The notes under the pieces were generated by a model. It was given only the letters and a program-made list of their open reading frames with translations. It searched no databases and was not told the origin of the DNA. Positions 35,670-44,794 of a stretch of 64,000 bases of DNA are shown here, in pieces. How positions within the stretch are numbered: the stretch's first letter is position 1; each line of letters begins with the position of its first letter. A program made the translations under genes and the position numbers. Origin of the DNA: Palsa-465 sp963800475 (GTDB lineage: Bacteria > Actinomycetota > Thermoleophilia > Solirubrobacterales > Solirubrobacteraceae); NCBI GenBank assembly GCA_963800475.1, contig CAWDAZ010000002.1, positions 868,001 through 932,000 of the forward strand. The letters run 5' to 3'.

Positions 35670-36065
35670 CTAATCCGGCAGCCCCGCCGCTGCGAGCGCC
35701 CTGCTCATGTCGGTGTGGAACGACAGACGCGCGATCCTTCCGTCACGGAAGGTGAACGCGTTGAAGAAGCGGTTTGAAACCTCGGCGTCGCTTCCCCGGA
35801 TGCGGCCCCTATCGCGGACCACGCACACCACGCGCTCGTCGTCCGCGTGGATCACCTCCTCGATGTCCACGCGGAAATCGTCGAAGGAGTTCCAATACGC
35901 CTGCATCTCACTCGCGACTGCCTCGACGCCCCGCACGACACTTCCGTCCGGAGCGGCGTCCGTCGCGTCGAGCTCGAAGTCCGTGCTGAACGATGCCACG
36001 GGCCATTCTCCGCGATTGAACGCCTCGTACATATCCCTCAAGATCTCCACGCTGCGCTGCGACAT
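35670..36065 (-). CDS. SnoaL-like (NTF2-fold) protein
   Basis: From ATG 36065 the product has 131 residues: SQRSVEILRDMYEAFNRGEW at the N-terminus, then FELDATDAAPDGSVVRGVEAV, YWNSFDDFRVDIEEVIHADDERVVCVVRDRGR and FFNAFTFRDGRIARLSFHTD, the cone-shaped NTF2-like/SnoaL pattern. A longer start near 36144 (MSTRGPATLAV) is possible but less family-like. The function is unknown; relatives are isomerases or ligand-binding proteins. It lies just downstream of the cyclase-AAA regulator, mirroring the second SnoaL gene upstream of it. Confidence 0.78.
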   Translation of the reverse strand: MSQRSVEILRDMYEAFNRGEWPVASFSTDFELDATDAAPDGSVVRGVEAVASEMQAYWNSFDDFRVDIEEVIHADDERVVCVVRDRGRIRGSDAEVSNRFFNAFTFRDGRIARLSFHTDMSRALAAAGLPD

Positions 36066-36151
36066 CCAGGTCGGAGTATCACCCAGCTCAAGATCGTCCC
36101 GCAAGGCGACCGCGAGCGTCGCAGGCCCCCGTGTCGACATCGACGTGATGT

Positions 36152-39100
36152 TCAGGCGGTCGCCAGTTCCCGTGACTGAGCCGAGAGGTGCTTGACGCCG
36201 AGCTCGTCGTACAGGGCGGCAGCTCTTGCCAGCGCCTGACCCGCAGCGCGCGGGTCGTGCCCGAGCAGGCGGCGGCCGAGTAACAGTTCGCAGCGGGCGG
36301 CATCGAGACGGCGGTCTAGGGCCTCCCACTGAGCCCGGGCGTCGCTCAGCGACTTGACTGCCGCCGGCAATTCGCCGGCAATCCCGCGCGCCTCCAGCGC
36401 GGCGGCGCGGCCCACCGGATATGCGACCCGCTCAGACAGAGCCGCGGCCTCCTCGGCCGCCTCGTGGCCCCGATCCGGATGCTCCTGGAGCATGCGCGTA
36501 AACGCGAGCGCGGCGTGTGCTTGGATCGATTGCGCGATCAGCCCAGCGCGCTCGCAAGTCGCAAGCGCCTTGGCCAGTGTCCGCTCGGACGCGTCCAGGT
36601 CGCCCCGGTCGCGCAGCGTCGCGGCAAGGCCGTACAGGGCCGAGAACGAGACCTCCGACCAGCCGACCCGCTCGGCCAGCTCGTGGGCGCCTGCGAACAG
36701 CGTCTCGGACTCCTCGAAGTCCCCGTCCCGCCAGCGCAGCAGGCCGCGTAGAGAGTGGGCCAGGCACAACTTGCCGACGAGGCCTTCGCGACCGGCGAGC
36801 TCGGCGCTCGCATCACTCGCGCGCTCGACCTCGTCCCAGTCGCAACGGTAGAACGCGAGCCGTGCCAGGGCCGCGTGAAGCTCGATCTGCGCCGGGACAT
36901 CGCCAATCCGCTCCGCCAGGTCGAGCCCTTCGGCGTAGCGCTCTTGCGCGCCGGCATAGTCCCCTTCTCCGTGCTCCAGGTGGTGGCCGAGCGCCAGCAG
37001 CGCCAACACCGCCTCTCCGGGATCCGAATCCCGCGCGAGCTCGACCGAGCGCTCCAAGTTCTCCCGTGCCTTTACGGTGTCGCCGATCCGGCCGAACACC
37101 CGTCCGAAGATGCCGTGCGCGCGGCTGGCGGCGCCGATCTCTTCGAGCTGCTCAGCCAGACGCAGCGCCTTCTCGGCGGCATAGATCGCAAGCATGTTGT
37201 CGCCGACCTGCATGTACAACCAGGCGGCCTCCTCGTACAGGCGCACCAGCGGCAGCGACGGCGGCATGTCCTTGATCAGGTTGATCCCCTGCTGGAGCTG
37301 CTCGATCGCCGCCTTACGCTCGCCCTTGTGCGCGAGGGCTGCCCCGATCTTGCGCTGAAGCTCGGCGACGTGGTCGAGGACGTCACGGTCGCGCCAATAG
37401 GTCAGGCAGCGCCGCCAGAACTCGATCGCGGCGTCGACCCGTCCCAGGCGGAGGGCAATGTCGCCCTGCTTCTCCGCGATCCGGAGTCCGACATCCTCGT
37501 TGCCCTCGGCCAGCGCGGCGGCGGTCTCGAAGTGGGCGAGGGCCTCGCGGTTGGAGAACAGTGCCGACGCTGCATCCCCAGCCGCTTCGGAGAACTGCGC
37601 CGCTTTGCCTCTCAACTCGTCGATGTCGAGGTCGTCGACATGCACCTCGGCGGCAAGCGCCGCGGCCTGCCCGTAGTGCTCGGCCAGGAGCGCCGGTGCT
37701 CCCTCGCCGTGCTCGCCGGCGCGCTGCTCGAGGAATGCGCCGACCTCCGCGTGCTTGTGCGCCCGCGCCGCTTTGGGCAGCATCTCGTAGGCGACGTCGC
37801 GGATCAGCACGTGCTTGAACGACAGCTCGCGCTCGCCCTCGACGCTGCCGCGCTCTCCAAGCACGATCACATCCTTCTCGCGCAGCGAACGCAGCACGGT
37901 GTCGAGCTCCACGCGCGCTTCCGCGGCGATCGGCACCAGCGCGCTTTCCCAGAACGTCCGGCCGATGACCGATGCATGCGCCACGACTTCCCGCTCGCCG
38001 GGTTCTAACGCGTCGAGCCGCGCGGCCAGCAACCCCTGCACGGTGTCCGGCAGCTCTGCGGCTGTCACCCCGTCCTCCTCGGCGATTCGCTTGACGATCG
38101 TCTCGGCGAACAGCGGGTTACCGCCGGAGCGTTCAGCCAGGGTGTCGAGGAGCTCGGCCTTGGTGCCCGTCGCTTGAAGCAGCTCCCCGATCAGCTGCTG
38201 CGCTTCTTCTGCCCCGAGCGGCTCGAGGAACATCGCGGTCGCGCTGCGACGAAGCTCCGCGCCCCAGCCCGGACGCCGCTCGAGTAGCTCGTCCCGGGCC
38301 AGGCATACCTGCAGCACTGGGGCACCCAGCCATCTCGACAGGTAGTCGATCAGGTCCAGGGTGCCCTCGTCCGCCCAGTGAATGTCCTCCCACGCCAGCA
38401 CCAGTGCCAGCTCGCCCGCGAGTGCTTCGAACACCAGCCGCGCCGCTCCGAAGAAGCTCTCGCGAGCGCTCTGCTCGTCATCCTGGAGGCCCGCAGGCTC
38501 GGCCGCGGGCGCTGTTGCACCGACGAGCCGCGCGATTGGTGCCAACCGGCGCTCCACCTCGTCGGAGCCCTCGCGCTCCGCGATGACCGGCGACAATCGC
38601 GCCTGCAGCTTCGACCACGCGGCAGGTCCGCTATCCCCCTCGGCGATCCCGCATTCCGCGCGCAGCATCTCGGCCAGTGGCCAGTAGACAGCGCCTTGGC
38701 CGAACGCCAGACACCTGCCGCGCAGCATGCGCACCGGTTGCGCGCGGCGCTCGAGCCGGCGCTCAAGCTCTCGCAGCAGCCTCGTCTTGCCAACCCCGGG
38801 CTGTCCGACGATCGTCACCAAGTGGGGCGCTCCGTCGTGCTCGACGCGCTCGAACCGTCGCTCCAACTGCCTCAGCTCATCTTCGCGTCCGACAAAGCGG
38901 GTGCGTAGCGTCCGGCGCTCGTCGCGCGGGGTCGCGGCTCGCAACTCGCTTACTTCCCACGCGGGCACCGGTTCGGATTTGCCCTTCAGCGTGAGCGGCT
39001 CGAGCTCGCGGAAGGCCACGGTGTGCTCGCTCGCTCGTCGCGTCCGATCACCGACCAGGATCCCCCCGATCGGCGCCGCCGCCTGGAGCCGCGCGGCGAC

Positions 39101-39685
39101 GTTCACCGCGTCGCCGACGACCGTATAGCCCTCGCCGATCCGGCCCGCGAGCACTTCTCCGGTGTTGATCCCGACCCGCAGCGCCAGCTCGATCCCGAAT
39201 TTGGGCGCCACGTCCTCGTTGATCTCGCCCATCGCTGCCTGCATCCCGAGTGCCGCCCGGACCGCCCGCTCCGGGTCGTCCTCGTGAGCGACCGGGGCGC
39301 CGAACACCGCCATTACGTTGTCCCCGATGAACTTGTCCACGTGGCCGCCGAACCGATCAACTTCCGCGGCGAGCCGCGTCAAGCATCGCTCAACCAGCGC
39401 CTTGACCGTCTCGTGATCGAGCCGCTCTGCCACCGAGGTGTAGCCGGAGAGATCGGCGAATACGACTGTCACAAGCCGGCGTTGCTCGGCACTCTCGGCC
39501 GCGGGCTTGGGCTTCTTCCCCTGGTCGAGCTCGGCGCCGCAGGACATGCAGAACCGCGCCTCGGCCGGGGTTTCGGCACCGCAGACCGCACAGTTTCGGC
39601 CGAGCGCATGGCCGCACGACATGCAAAAGCGGGCGGCTAGCGGACTAGCGACGCCACATTCCGGACAGGTCCGTTCCGGCCCCAC
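36152..39685 (-). CDS. Adenylate cyclase/AAA ATPase/TPR regulator with zinc ribbons
   Basis: The 1177-residue protein starts at GTG 39685. Two zinc ribbons (Cys7, 10, 21, 24 and 32, 35, 46, 49) precede a class III nucleotide cyclase domain (69-230) with metal Asp78 and Asp122, Lys118, and GDAVNVAARLQ, so it should make cAMP. An AAA/ORC-type ATPase domain follows (about 275-600) with VGQPGVGKTRLL. A long helical repeat tail of TPR type (about 700-1150: NREALAHFETAAALAEG, AIYAAEKALRLAEQLEE) completes it. It is a large cytosolic signal-transducing protein; neighbours are two SnoaL-like genes. The architecture recurs in Solirubrobacterales and mycobacteria. Confidence 0.93.
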   Translation of the reverse strand: MGPERTCPECGVASPLAARFCMSCGHALGRNCAVCGAETPAEARFCMSCGAELDQGKKPKPAAESAEQRRLVTVVFADLSGYTSVAERLDHETVKALVERCLTRLAAEVDRFGGHVDKFIGDNVMAVFGAPVAHEDDPERAVRAALGMQAAMGEINEDVAPKFGIELALRVGINTGEVLAGRIGEGYTVVGDAVNVAARLQAAAPIGGILVGDRTRRASEHTVAFRELEPLTLKGKSEPVPAWEVSELRAATPRDERRTLRTRFVGREDELRQLERRFERVEHDGAPHLVTIVGQPGVGKTRLLRELERRLERRAQPVRMLRGRCLAFGQGAVYWPLAEMLRAECGIAEGDSGPAAWSKLQARLSPVIAEREGSDEVERRLAPIARLVGATAPAAEPAGLQDDEQSARESFFGAARLVFEALAGELALVLAWEDIHWADEGTLDLIDYLSRWLGAPVLQVCLARDELLERRPGWGAELRRSATAMFLEPLGAEEAQQLIGELLQATGTKAELLDTLAERSGGNPLFAETIVKRIAEEDGVTAAELPDTVQGLLAARLDALEPGEREVVAHASVIGRTFWESALVPIAAEARVELDTVLRSLREKDVIVLGERGSVEGERELSFKHVLIRDVAYEMLPKAARAHKHAEVGAFLEQRAGEHGEGAPALLAEHYGQAAALAAEVHVDDLDIDELRGKAAQFSEAAGDAASALFSNREALAHFETAAALAEGNEDVGLRIAEKQGDIALRLGRVDAAIEFWRRCLTYWRDRDVLDHVAELQRKIGAALAHKGERKAAIEQLQQGINLIKDMPPSLPLVRLYEEAAWLYMQVGDNMLAIYAAEKALRLAEQLEEIGAASRAHGIFGRVFGRIGDTVKARENLERSVELARDSDPGEAVLALLALGHHLEHGEGDYAGAQERYAEGLDLAERIGDVPAQIELHAALARLAFYRCDWDEVERASDASAELAGREGLVGKLCLAHSLRGLLRWRDGDFEESETLFAGAHELAERVGWSEVSFSALYGLAATLRDRGDLDASERTLAKALATCERAGLIAQSIQAHAALAFTRMLQEHPDRGHEAAEEAAALSERVAYPVGRAAALEARGIAGELPAAVKSLSDARAQWEALDRRLDAARCELLLGRRLLGHDPRAAGQALARAAALYDELGVKHLSAQSRELATA

Positions 39686-39730
39686 GAACCAGATTGTGCC
39701 GCGCGGCCGAACCTGCCGGAAGGGGGGTGG

Positions 39731-40126
39731 CTACGGGGAGAGACCCGCGGCGCGCATCGCTTCATCGGGCTCGGCGTACATCTCCATCCGGGTTTCCTTT
39801 CCGTCGCTGACGGTGAAGAGCTGCGCGAACCGCATCTCGAGCGGCATGCCGGTCGCCTTGGCTCGGCCGTGCTGGCGCACGATCACCACCACCCGCTCCC
39901 CGGCTTCGTGCCACGACTCGACCTCGAGCTCCCAGTCCTCCCAGGCGTCAATCCACGCACGCAAGAATTCGCGAGCGCCGGCAACCCCTTCGTATGTCTG
40001 CTGCTCAGGCCAGCTGCGGAAGTGCGACATGTCCCACACGAAATCCTGCGCAAGGAGCTCCTCGGGCAGGTCCCCGGTGGATATGAAGTGCTCGAAGCCG
40101 CGACGGACGACGTCCACGCTTCGCAT
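39731..40126 (-). CDS. SnoaL-like (NTF2-fold) protein
   Basis: The 131-residue protein has SVDVVRRGFEHFISTGDLPEELL at the N-terminus, FVWDMSHFRSWPEQQTYEGVAGAREFL, and a strand FAQLFTVSDGKETRMEMYAEPDEAM at the C-terminus, matching the SnoaL/NTF2 fold. It sits 46 bp upstream of the cyclase regulator on the same strand and is likely cotranscribed with it. A second member of the fold lies downstream. Ligand or reaction is unknown. Confidence 0.82.
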   Translation of the reverse strand: MRSVDVVRRGFEHFISTGDLPEELLAQDFVWDMSHFRSWPEQQTYEGVAGAREFLRAWIDAWEDWELEVESWHEAGERVVVIVRQHGRAKATGMPLEMRFAQLFTVSDGKETRMEMYAEPDEAMRAAGLSP

Positions 40127-40320
40127 ACGCGCGATCCTAACCGGCGAGCTCGTTATGGCTGCCGGCGCTGGCTCCAGTGCGATACTGGCCTAGGGGATGT
40201 CCCAGGAGAACGTAGAGCTGGTTCGCGCGGATCGCCGCCCTCCCGGTAGCTAGATGTGACAACCGCCGGGTGGCGGAGTAGCCTCGTGCCGATCGACTCA
40301 AGCTGCTGAAGGGAGTTCGC

Positions 40321-41640
40321 ATGCTCGGCACGAATTCGACCGGTACCAGCGCAGACGACGACCACAGGTCGGGATCGCGCCGGCGGAACGAGCTTCGAGC
40401 GTTGAGCGCGCTGGCGTTCGAGGATCTCGCCCGCTTTCCGGGCGGCATCCGGGACATGCACTTGGGCATCGCCGAGCGGGCGTTCCGAAAAGTGGGTGTT
40501 GCGAGCCGTCCGACGCAGGTCATCCACGACGCCGTTTCGCGCGGTGCCTACGACGCAATCGCCTCGGGCACATCGCTGTTGGGACGGGCCGTTGATGCGG
40601 CTATGGAGCAGCGCGGAATCGGAGAGGAGATCGTGCTCTCGACCACGCGTCGCGGTAGCGCACTGGTCTCCGCACTGAATGGGCTGATCGGCGATCAGCT
40701 CGAGCGCTCGGGAAGCGACCTGCACCAGCCTCCGTCGGTGCGCCTGGATGGCGAGGCCGTGGCGCTCGACTCGGCGTCGGTGGCAGCGGGGTTCCCCGAT
40801 GCGACGTCGCAGCTCGTCGTGTTCGTGCATGGCCTGATGGGAAATGAGTTCTACTGGGACTGGGGTGGCGCCCATCCGGGCGATACCTACGGCGCCCGCC
40901 TGGCCGGGGATCTTGGCTGCACGCCCATATATGTGCGCTACAACACCGGACTGCACATCTCTGAGAACGGCCTGTCCGTCGCGGCGCTGCTCGAGGAGTT
41001 GGTAGCGGCGTGGCCGGTGGAGGTGCAGGAGATCGCACTCGTCGGTCACTCGATGGGCGGTCTGGTGGCGCGCAGCGCCTGCCACCAGGCGTCAGAGAGC
41101 AGCCACCAATGGACCGAGCGTGTACGGCATGTCGTCTCGCTGGGCACGCCACACCTGGGCGCGCCGCTCGAGCAGGGAGCTCACGTGGCCGCCGAGGCGC
41201 TCTACGCGCTGCCCGAGACCCGGATGCTCGGCGGCTTCCTGCGCCGGCGCTCTGCCGGCATCCGCGACCTCCGCCACGGCTCGCTGGTCGACGAGGACTG
41301 GCGCGGGCGTGATCCCAATGCGCTGCGCGCGGCGGCCTGCAAAGAGGTGCCACTACTGCAGGGGGCCACGCACTTCTTCGTCTCGGCCACGATCACCCGC
41401 AGCCGGCACCATCCCCTGGGGCGCCTACTCGGCGACATCCTCGTACTCGTCCCCAGCGCCACCGGACAAGGCCGCAGCCGGCGCATCCCATTCCAGGACG
41501 AGCACGGCCACCACGTCAGCCCCGCTCACCACCTCGCACTGCTCAACCACCCCGAGGTATACGAGCGTCTACGCGAATGGCTCCAGCGCCCCAGCGGAGG
41601 ATCCGAGGCGCGCTCGGTGCGCGAACTCGCGCCAGCGTAA
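40321..41640 (+). CDS. Alpha/beta hydrolase, PGAP1/lipase-like
   Basis: The 439-residue product has about 150 N-terminal residues of mixed helices (ALSALAFEDLARFPGGIRDMHLGIAERAF), then a lipase core: LVVFVHGLMGNEFYWDW (oxyanion loop), IALVGHSMGGLVARSA (catalytic Ser), VVSLGTPHLGAPLEQ and a late His in SPAHHLALLNHPEVYERLREWL. This pattern fits PGAP1/triacylglycerol lipase-like esterases. No signal peptide is evident, so it is probably cytosolic. It may cleave a lipid ester or a storage polymer. Confidence 0.82.
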   Translation: MLGTNSTGTSADDDHRSGSRRRNELRALSALAFEDLARFPGGIRDMHLGIAERAFRKVGVASRPTQVIHDAVSRGAYDAIASGTSLLGRAVDAAMEQRGIGEEIVLSTTRRGSALVSALNGLIGDQLERSGSDLHQPPSVRLDGEAVALDSASVAAGFPDATSQLVVFVHGLMGNEFYWDWGGAHPGDTYGARLAGDLGCTPIYVRYNTGLHISENGLSVAALLEELVAAWPVEVQEIALVGHSMGGLVARSACHQASESSHQWTERVRHVVSLGTPHLGAPLEQGAHVAAEALYALPETRMLGGFLRRRSAGIRDLRHGSLVDEDWRGRDPNALRAAACKEVPLLQGATHFFVSATITRSRHHPLGRLLGDILVLVPSATGQGRSRRIPFQDEHGHHVSPAHHLALLNHPEVYERLREWLQRPSGGSEARSVRELAPA

Positions 41641-41700
41641 CCCGGGAACGCTCCAGGACGCGCAGCGACCGGTGCTTCCCGGGCGGACGACCCCGATGAC

Positions 41701-43227
41701 TCAGGCGGCACGCTTGCTGAGTCCGGGAGGAGCGGTGGCGCGCAGGGGCCAAGCCGGGTCGTAGCCGAACACTTCTGCAAGCGGCGCCGAGCCATAGCGT
41801 TCGCTGACAATCTCGAAGTGGTCCGGTGTGACCAGAGCGGGATGACCTACGCCGCAGGACCGCGCCAAGGCGAGCATTTCAGCTCGCAGCGTGACGAGGT
41901 AGTTCGCGACGTGGGATGACTTGAGCCGCGGGTCGAGTCCATGCATCAGCCAGCGCGACTGGGTTGCGACGCCGGTTGGACAGCGGCCGGTGTGGCAGCG
42001 CTGCGCCTGGATGCAGCCGATCGCAAGCATCGCTTCGCGACCCACGTTTATGAGGTCGGAGCCCAGGGCGAGCGCGAACAGCGCCGAATCGGGAAACCCG
42101 AGCCGACCGGAGCCGATGAAAACGATTTCCTCGGCAAGCCCAGCACGGGCAAACGTGCCGTAGACGCGAGCGAAACCCAGCTTGAATGGCAGGGCCACGT
42201 GGTCTGCGAACGTGAGCGGGGCGGCGCCCGTCCCGCCCTCGCCACCGTCGATCGTGATGAAGTCAGGCCCGGCCCTGGTAGCCGACATGCGCTCAGCGAG
42301 CGTCCGCCAGAAGCCGAGTTCACCGACGGCGGACTTGATGCCGACCGGTAGGCCGGTCTGATCGGCGATCAGCTCGATGAACTCGATCAGCTCCTCGACG
42401 TTGGTGAATGCCGAATGGCCCGGCGGGCTCACACAGTCGATCCCGGCGGGCACACCACGGATTGCGGCGATCTCCGGAGTGACCTTGGTCGCCGGGAGCA
42501 GGCCGCCCAGCCCTGGCTTTGCTCCCTGCGAGAGCTTGATCTCGATCGCGCGGACGGGAGCTTCCGCGACCAGGTCGTGGAGGCGGTCGAGGCTGAAGCG
42601 GCCGCTCTCATCGCGGCATCCGAAATAGCCGGTGCCGATCTGAAAGATCAGCTCGCCGCCGTGGCGGTGGGCTCGCGCGAGGCCGCCTTCACCCGTGTTG
42701 TGCAGGCAGCCCGCGAGCTGGGCGCCGCGGTTCAGAGCCTCTATCGCGGCGGTCGACAGCGACCCGTAACTCATGCCCGAGATGTTCACGATTGACGCGG
42801 GCCGGAAGGCGTGCGCTCGCCGGTGCGGCGCGCCCAGCACTTTGGCGCAGGCAATGTCGTATTGCGGCGGGCAACCCGGCTCTTCATCGGCCGGCGCGGG
42901 GGCTGGAAACGGGGAGTGCTTGATGATCACGAGGCTGTCGACCGACTCCATCTCATCGTCGGTCCCGAATCCGAAGACGTTCGGCTTGCCGTTCGTGGAG
43001 TTGTCGATCCAGCGGCGCTGATCCCGGGAAAACGGCCGCTCCTCGTTGTTGGAGGTGACTATGTACTGCCGCAGCTCAGGTCCGAAGCTCTCCAGCAGGT
43101 AGCGAAAGTGCCCAACTAGCGGAAAGTTGCGAAGCACGGCCCGCTGGCGCTGCGCCAGGTCGTAGGCGAGCAGGCCAGCCAGTGCGGCGCCGCCAGCGCC
43201 AAGAAGGGTCCGGTGAGAGACGGCCAC
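41701..43227 (-). CDS. FMN-binding glutamate synthase family protein
   Basis: The 508-residue protein matches stand-alone relatives of the glutamate synthase FMN domain. An N-terminal hydrophobic stretch (LLGAGGAALAGLLAYDLAQ) may anchor it. The core holds NVFGFGTDDEM, MSYGSLSTAAIEALNRGA, IKLSQGAKPGLGGLLPATKVTPEIA, TIDGGEGGTGAAPLTFADH (FMN phosphate site) and the CHTGRCPTGVATQ cysteine cluster, as in the Fe-S region of GltB. Without the amidotransferase half it cannot be a complete glutamate synthase. The start is GTG 43227. Its substrate is unknown. Confidence 0.9.
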   Translation of the reverse strand: MAVSHRTLLGAGGAALAGLLAYDLAQRQRAVLRNFPLVGHFRYLLESFGPELRQYIVTSNNEERPFSRDQRRWIDNSTNGKPNVFGFGTDDEMESVDSLVIIKHSPFPAPAPADEEPGCPPQYDIACAKVLGAPHRRAHAFRPASIVNISGMSYGSLSTAAIEALNRGAQLAGCLHNTGEGGLARAHRHGGELIFQIGTGYFGCRDESGRFSLDRLHDLVAEAPVRAIEIKLSQGAKPGLGGLLPATKVTPEIAAIRGVPAGIDCVSPPGHSAFTNVEELIEFIELIADQTGLPVGIKSAVGELGFWRTLAERMSATRAGPDFITIDGGEGGTGAAPLTFADHVALPFKLGFARVYGTFARAGLAEEIVFIGSGRLGFPDSALFALALGSDLINVGREAMLAIGCIQAQRCHTGRCPTGVATQSRWLMHGLDPRLKSSHVANYLVTLRAEMLALARSCGVGHPALVTPDHFEIVSERYGSAPLAEVFGYDPAWPLRATAPPGLSKRAA

Positions 43228-43323
43228 GGTCCCGTACAGCCTCGCGGCTACCGTTTGCGCGCCTCATCGGCCGGCCGCCACAGAGATGGCGCGGGAAAAC
43301 CACAACGCACGGCGTTCGCCTGT

Positions 43324-43581
43324 CTAAAAGGGCAGCGAGCGGTAGCGCGTGGTCCGGTAGCGGTTCACGGCCACCGCTGCCCAAATCAGTTCAACGACGC
43401 CAAACGGCCAGGTTCCGGCGAGGAACCCATACGCGCTCGACAGCACGCACCCACACGCAAATGCCACGATGAAGGCGCGGTGGCGGTGCTCGAGTGCATA
43501 CATCAGCATCATGAACGTCACCGCGCAGGCGCCGAACATAGTCAACATGCTCCAAGTATCGCGCCCGCCTGACTCCCTCAT
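43324..43581 (-). CDS. Small membrane protein, two TM helices
   Basis: The 85-residue product has two hydrophobic spans (MLTMFGACAVTFMMLMYAL and FIVAFACGCVLSSAYGFLAG) and a third amphipathic end (FGVVELIWAAVAVNRYRTT). Similar tiny membrane proteins occur in Solirubrobacterales. An internal ATG at 43548 (MLTMFG) would start right at the first helix and is plausible. It is divergent from the MBL-fold gene. Function unknown. Confidence 0.6.
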   Translation of the reverse strand: MRESGGRDTWSMLTMFGACAVTFMMLMYALEHRHRAFIVAFACGCVLSSAYGFLAGTWPFGVVELIWAAVAVNRYRTTRYRSLPF

Positions 43582-43692
43582 TCGTGGTGGGATGACGCAC
43601 TGCGTCCTACTGCTTCACGCGGTGGAAGCGTTGTCGCCGGTTGCGGACGTTGCGATCATGGGCATCGTGTTCGAGACGCTGTTCGTCGCGCT

Positions 43693-44706
43693 TTGATCGA
43701 CGTGCCGGGTAGCGCTCCGCTGCGCGCACTCCCTGGCCACATGCTCAGCTTCACGCGCTTCGTTGCACGCCGGGATGCGCGCGAGCAAGCAGACCTGGCA
43801 GCGCTCGCTGACCTTGCCCGGGTGTCGCTTCCGCTTCCACCAGGCCTGGAGCTCGAGTGGCTGGGCACCGCCGGCTATCGCATGACCTACGCCGGCCACA
43901 CGCTGCTCATCGATCCCTACCTCTCACGGGTTCCGCTCAGTGCGGTCCTGCGCCGCGAAACGGCGCTCGTGGACCCCGGCACCCACGCAGCGCTGCTCGA
44001 CACGTCAATGGGCGCGGTTGCCGGGATTCTCGTGGGACACACTCACTTCGATCACGCCGTAGACGTGCCCGCGCTCTCGCGGACCCTCGACGCGCCGGTC
44101 TACGGCTCCGATTCCCTGGTGCGGCTGATGGCGCTGCACGGGATGCGCGAGCGTGCCGTCGAGGTCCGACCACACCACAGATACGAGCTGGGGCCATTCA
44201 CCGTCACCTTCGTCCCCAGCCTGCACTCGAAGCTGCTACTCGGCTTCAAGGTCCCGTTCGACGGCGCCCTGTCGTGCGAGCACCTCGATCACCTCTCCGC
44301 ATCGGCCTACAAGTGCGGCGCGATCTACGGCATCCGCATCGAGGTCGGCGGCACCACCTTCTACCACCAGGGCAGCGCCAACCTGATCGACGACGAGCTC
44401 CCGTACGGCGGGATCGACATCTTCCTCGCCGGCATCGCCGGCCGGAGCTTCACCCCCGACTATTGGCAACGCATACTGCGGCGACTACAGCCGTCAGTCG
44501 TCGTCGCAGGCCACTTCGACGACTTCTTCCGCCCGATCTCGGCGCCGATGGGGTTCACCACGAACGTCAACCTCACGGCCTTCCCGGATGAGATCGCCAC
44601 CTTTAGCCGCACCATCACCGCCGCCGCCCTCGAGCCTTCAACCGAACGCGCTGTCCCGCAGCAAAGCGAACGCAGGTCGCCAACGGGTCCACGAGCAGAG
44701 ACCTGA
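43693..44706 (+). CDS. MBL-fold metallo-hydrolase (UlaG-like)
   Basis: The 337-residue enzyme has an N-terminal helix, then LEWLGTAGYRMTYAGHTLLIDPYLS and the metal motif GHTHFDHAVD (HxHxDH), followed by FVPSLHSKLLLGFKVPF (third His region), TTFYHQGSANLIDDELP and VVAGHFDDFFRP. This is the UlaG-like metallo-beta-lactamase subgroup, in which hydrolysis of phosphoester or lactone bonds is common. The start TTG 43693 is uncertain; GTG 43702 and ATG 43741 are alternatives. The last 40 residues are low-complexity. The substrate is unknown. Confidence 0.83.
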   Translation: MIDVPGSAPLRALPGHMLSFTRFVARRDAREQADLAALADLARVSLPLPPGLELEWLGTAGYRMTYAGHTLLIDPYLSRVPLSAVLRRETALVDPGTHAALLDTSMGAVAGILVGHTHFDHAVDVPALSRTLDAPVYGSDSLVRLMALHGMRERAVEVRPHHRYELGPFTVTFVPSLHSKLLLGFKVPFDGALSCEHLDHLSASAYKCGAIYGIRIEVGGTTFYHQGSANLIDDELPYGGIDIFLAGIAGRSFTPDYWQRILRRLQPSVVVAGHFDDFFRPISAPMGFTTNVNLTAFPDEIATFSRTITAAALEPSTERAVPQQSERRSPTGPRAET

Positions 44707-44716
44707 GCTGTGCACA

Positions 44717-44794
44717 CGGAGGGGGAGGGAGCCGAACCCTCGATGGACCGATCCGCCCATGCGGTTTTCGAGACCGCTCGCTCCCGCTCGTCGA
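44717..44794 (-). other. tRNA-Ser(CGA) remnant: D-arm to 3' end without 5' acceptor
   Basis: The minus strand has anticodon arm GCGGT-CTCGAAA-ACCGC (anticodon CGA), a long variable arm (ATGG...CCAT), T-arm GAGGG-TTCGGCT-CCCTC, acceptor 3' strand CCCCTCC and discriminator G. The matching 5' acceptor strand GGAGGGG is absent; the bases upstream of the D-arm are unrelated. This is the form left when a tRNA 3' part is duplicated by an integrating element, or a decayed tRNA gene. Confidence 0.6.

Noticed and set aside
44717..44794. Functional tRNA-Ser(CGA)
   Set aside because: The 5' acceptor strand complementary to CCCCTCC is absent.
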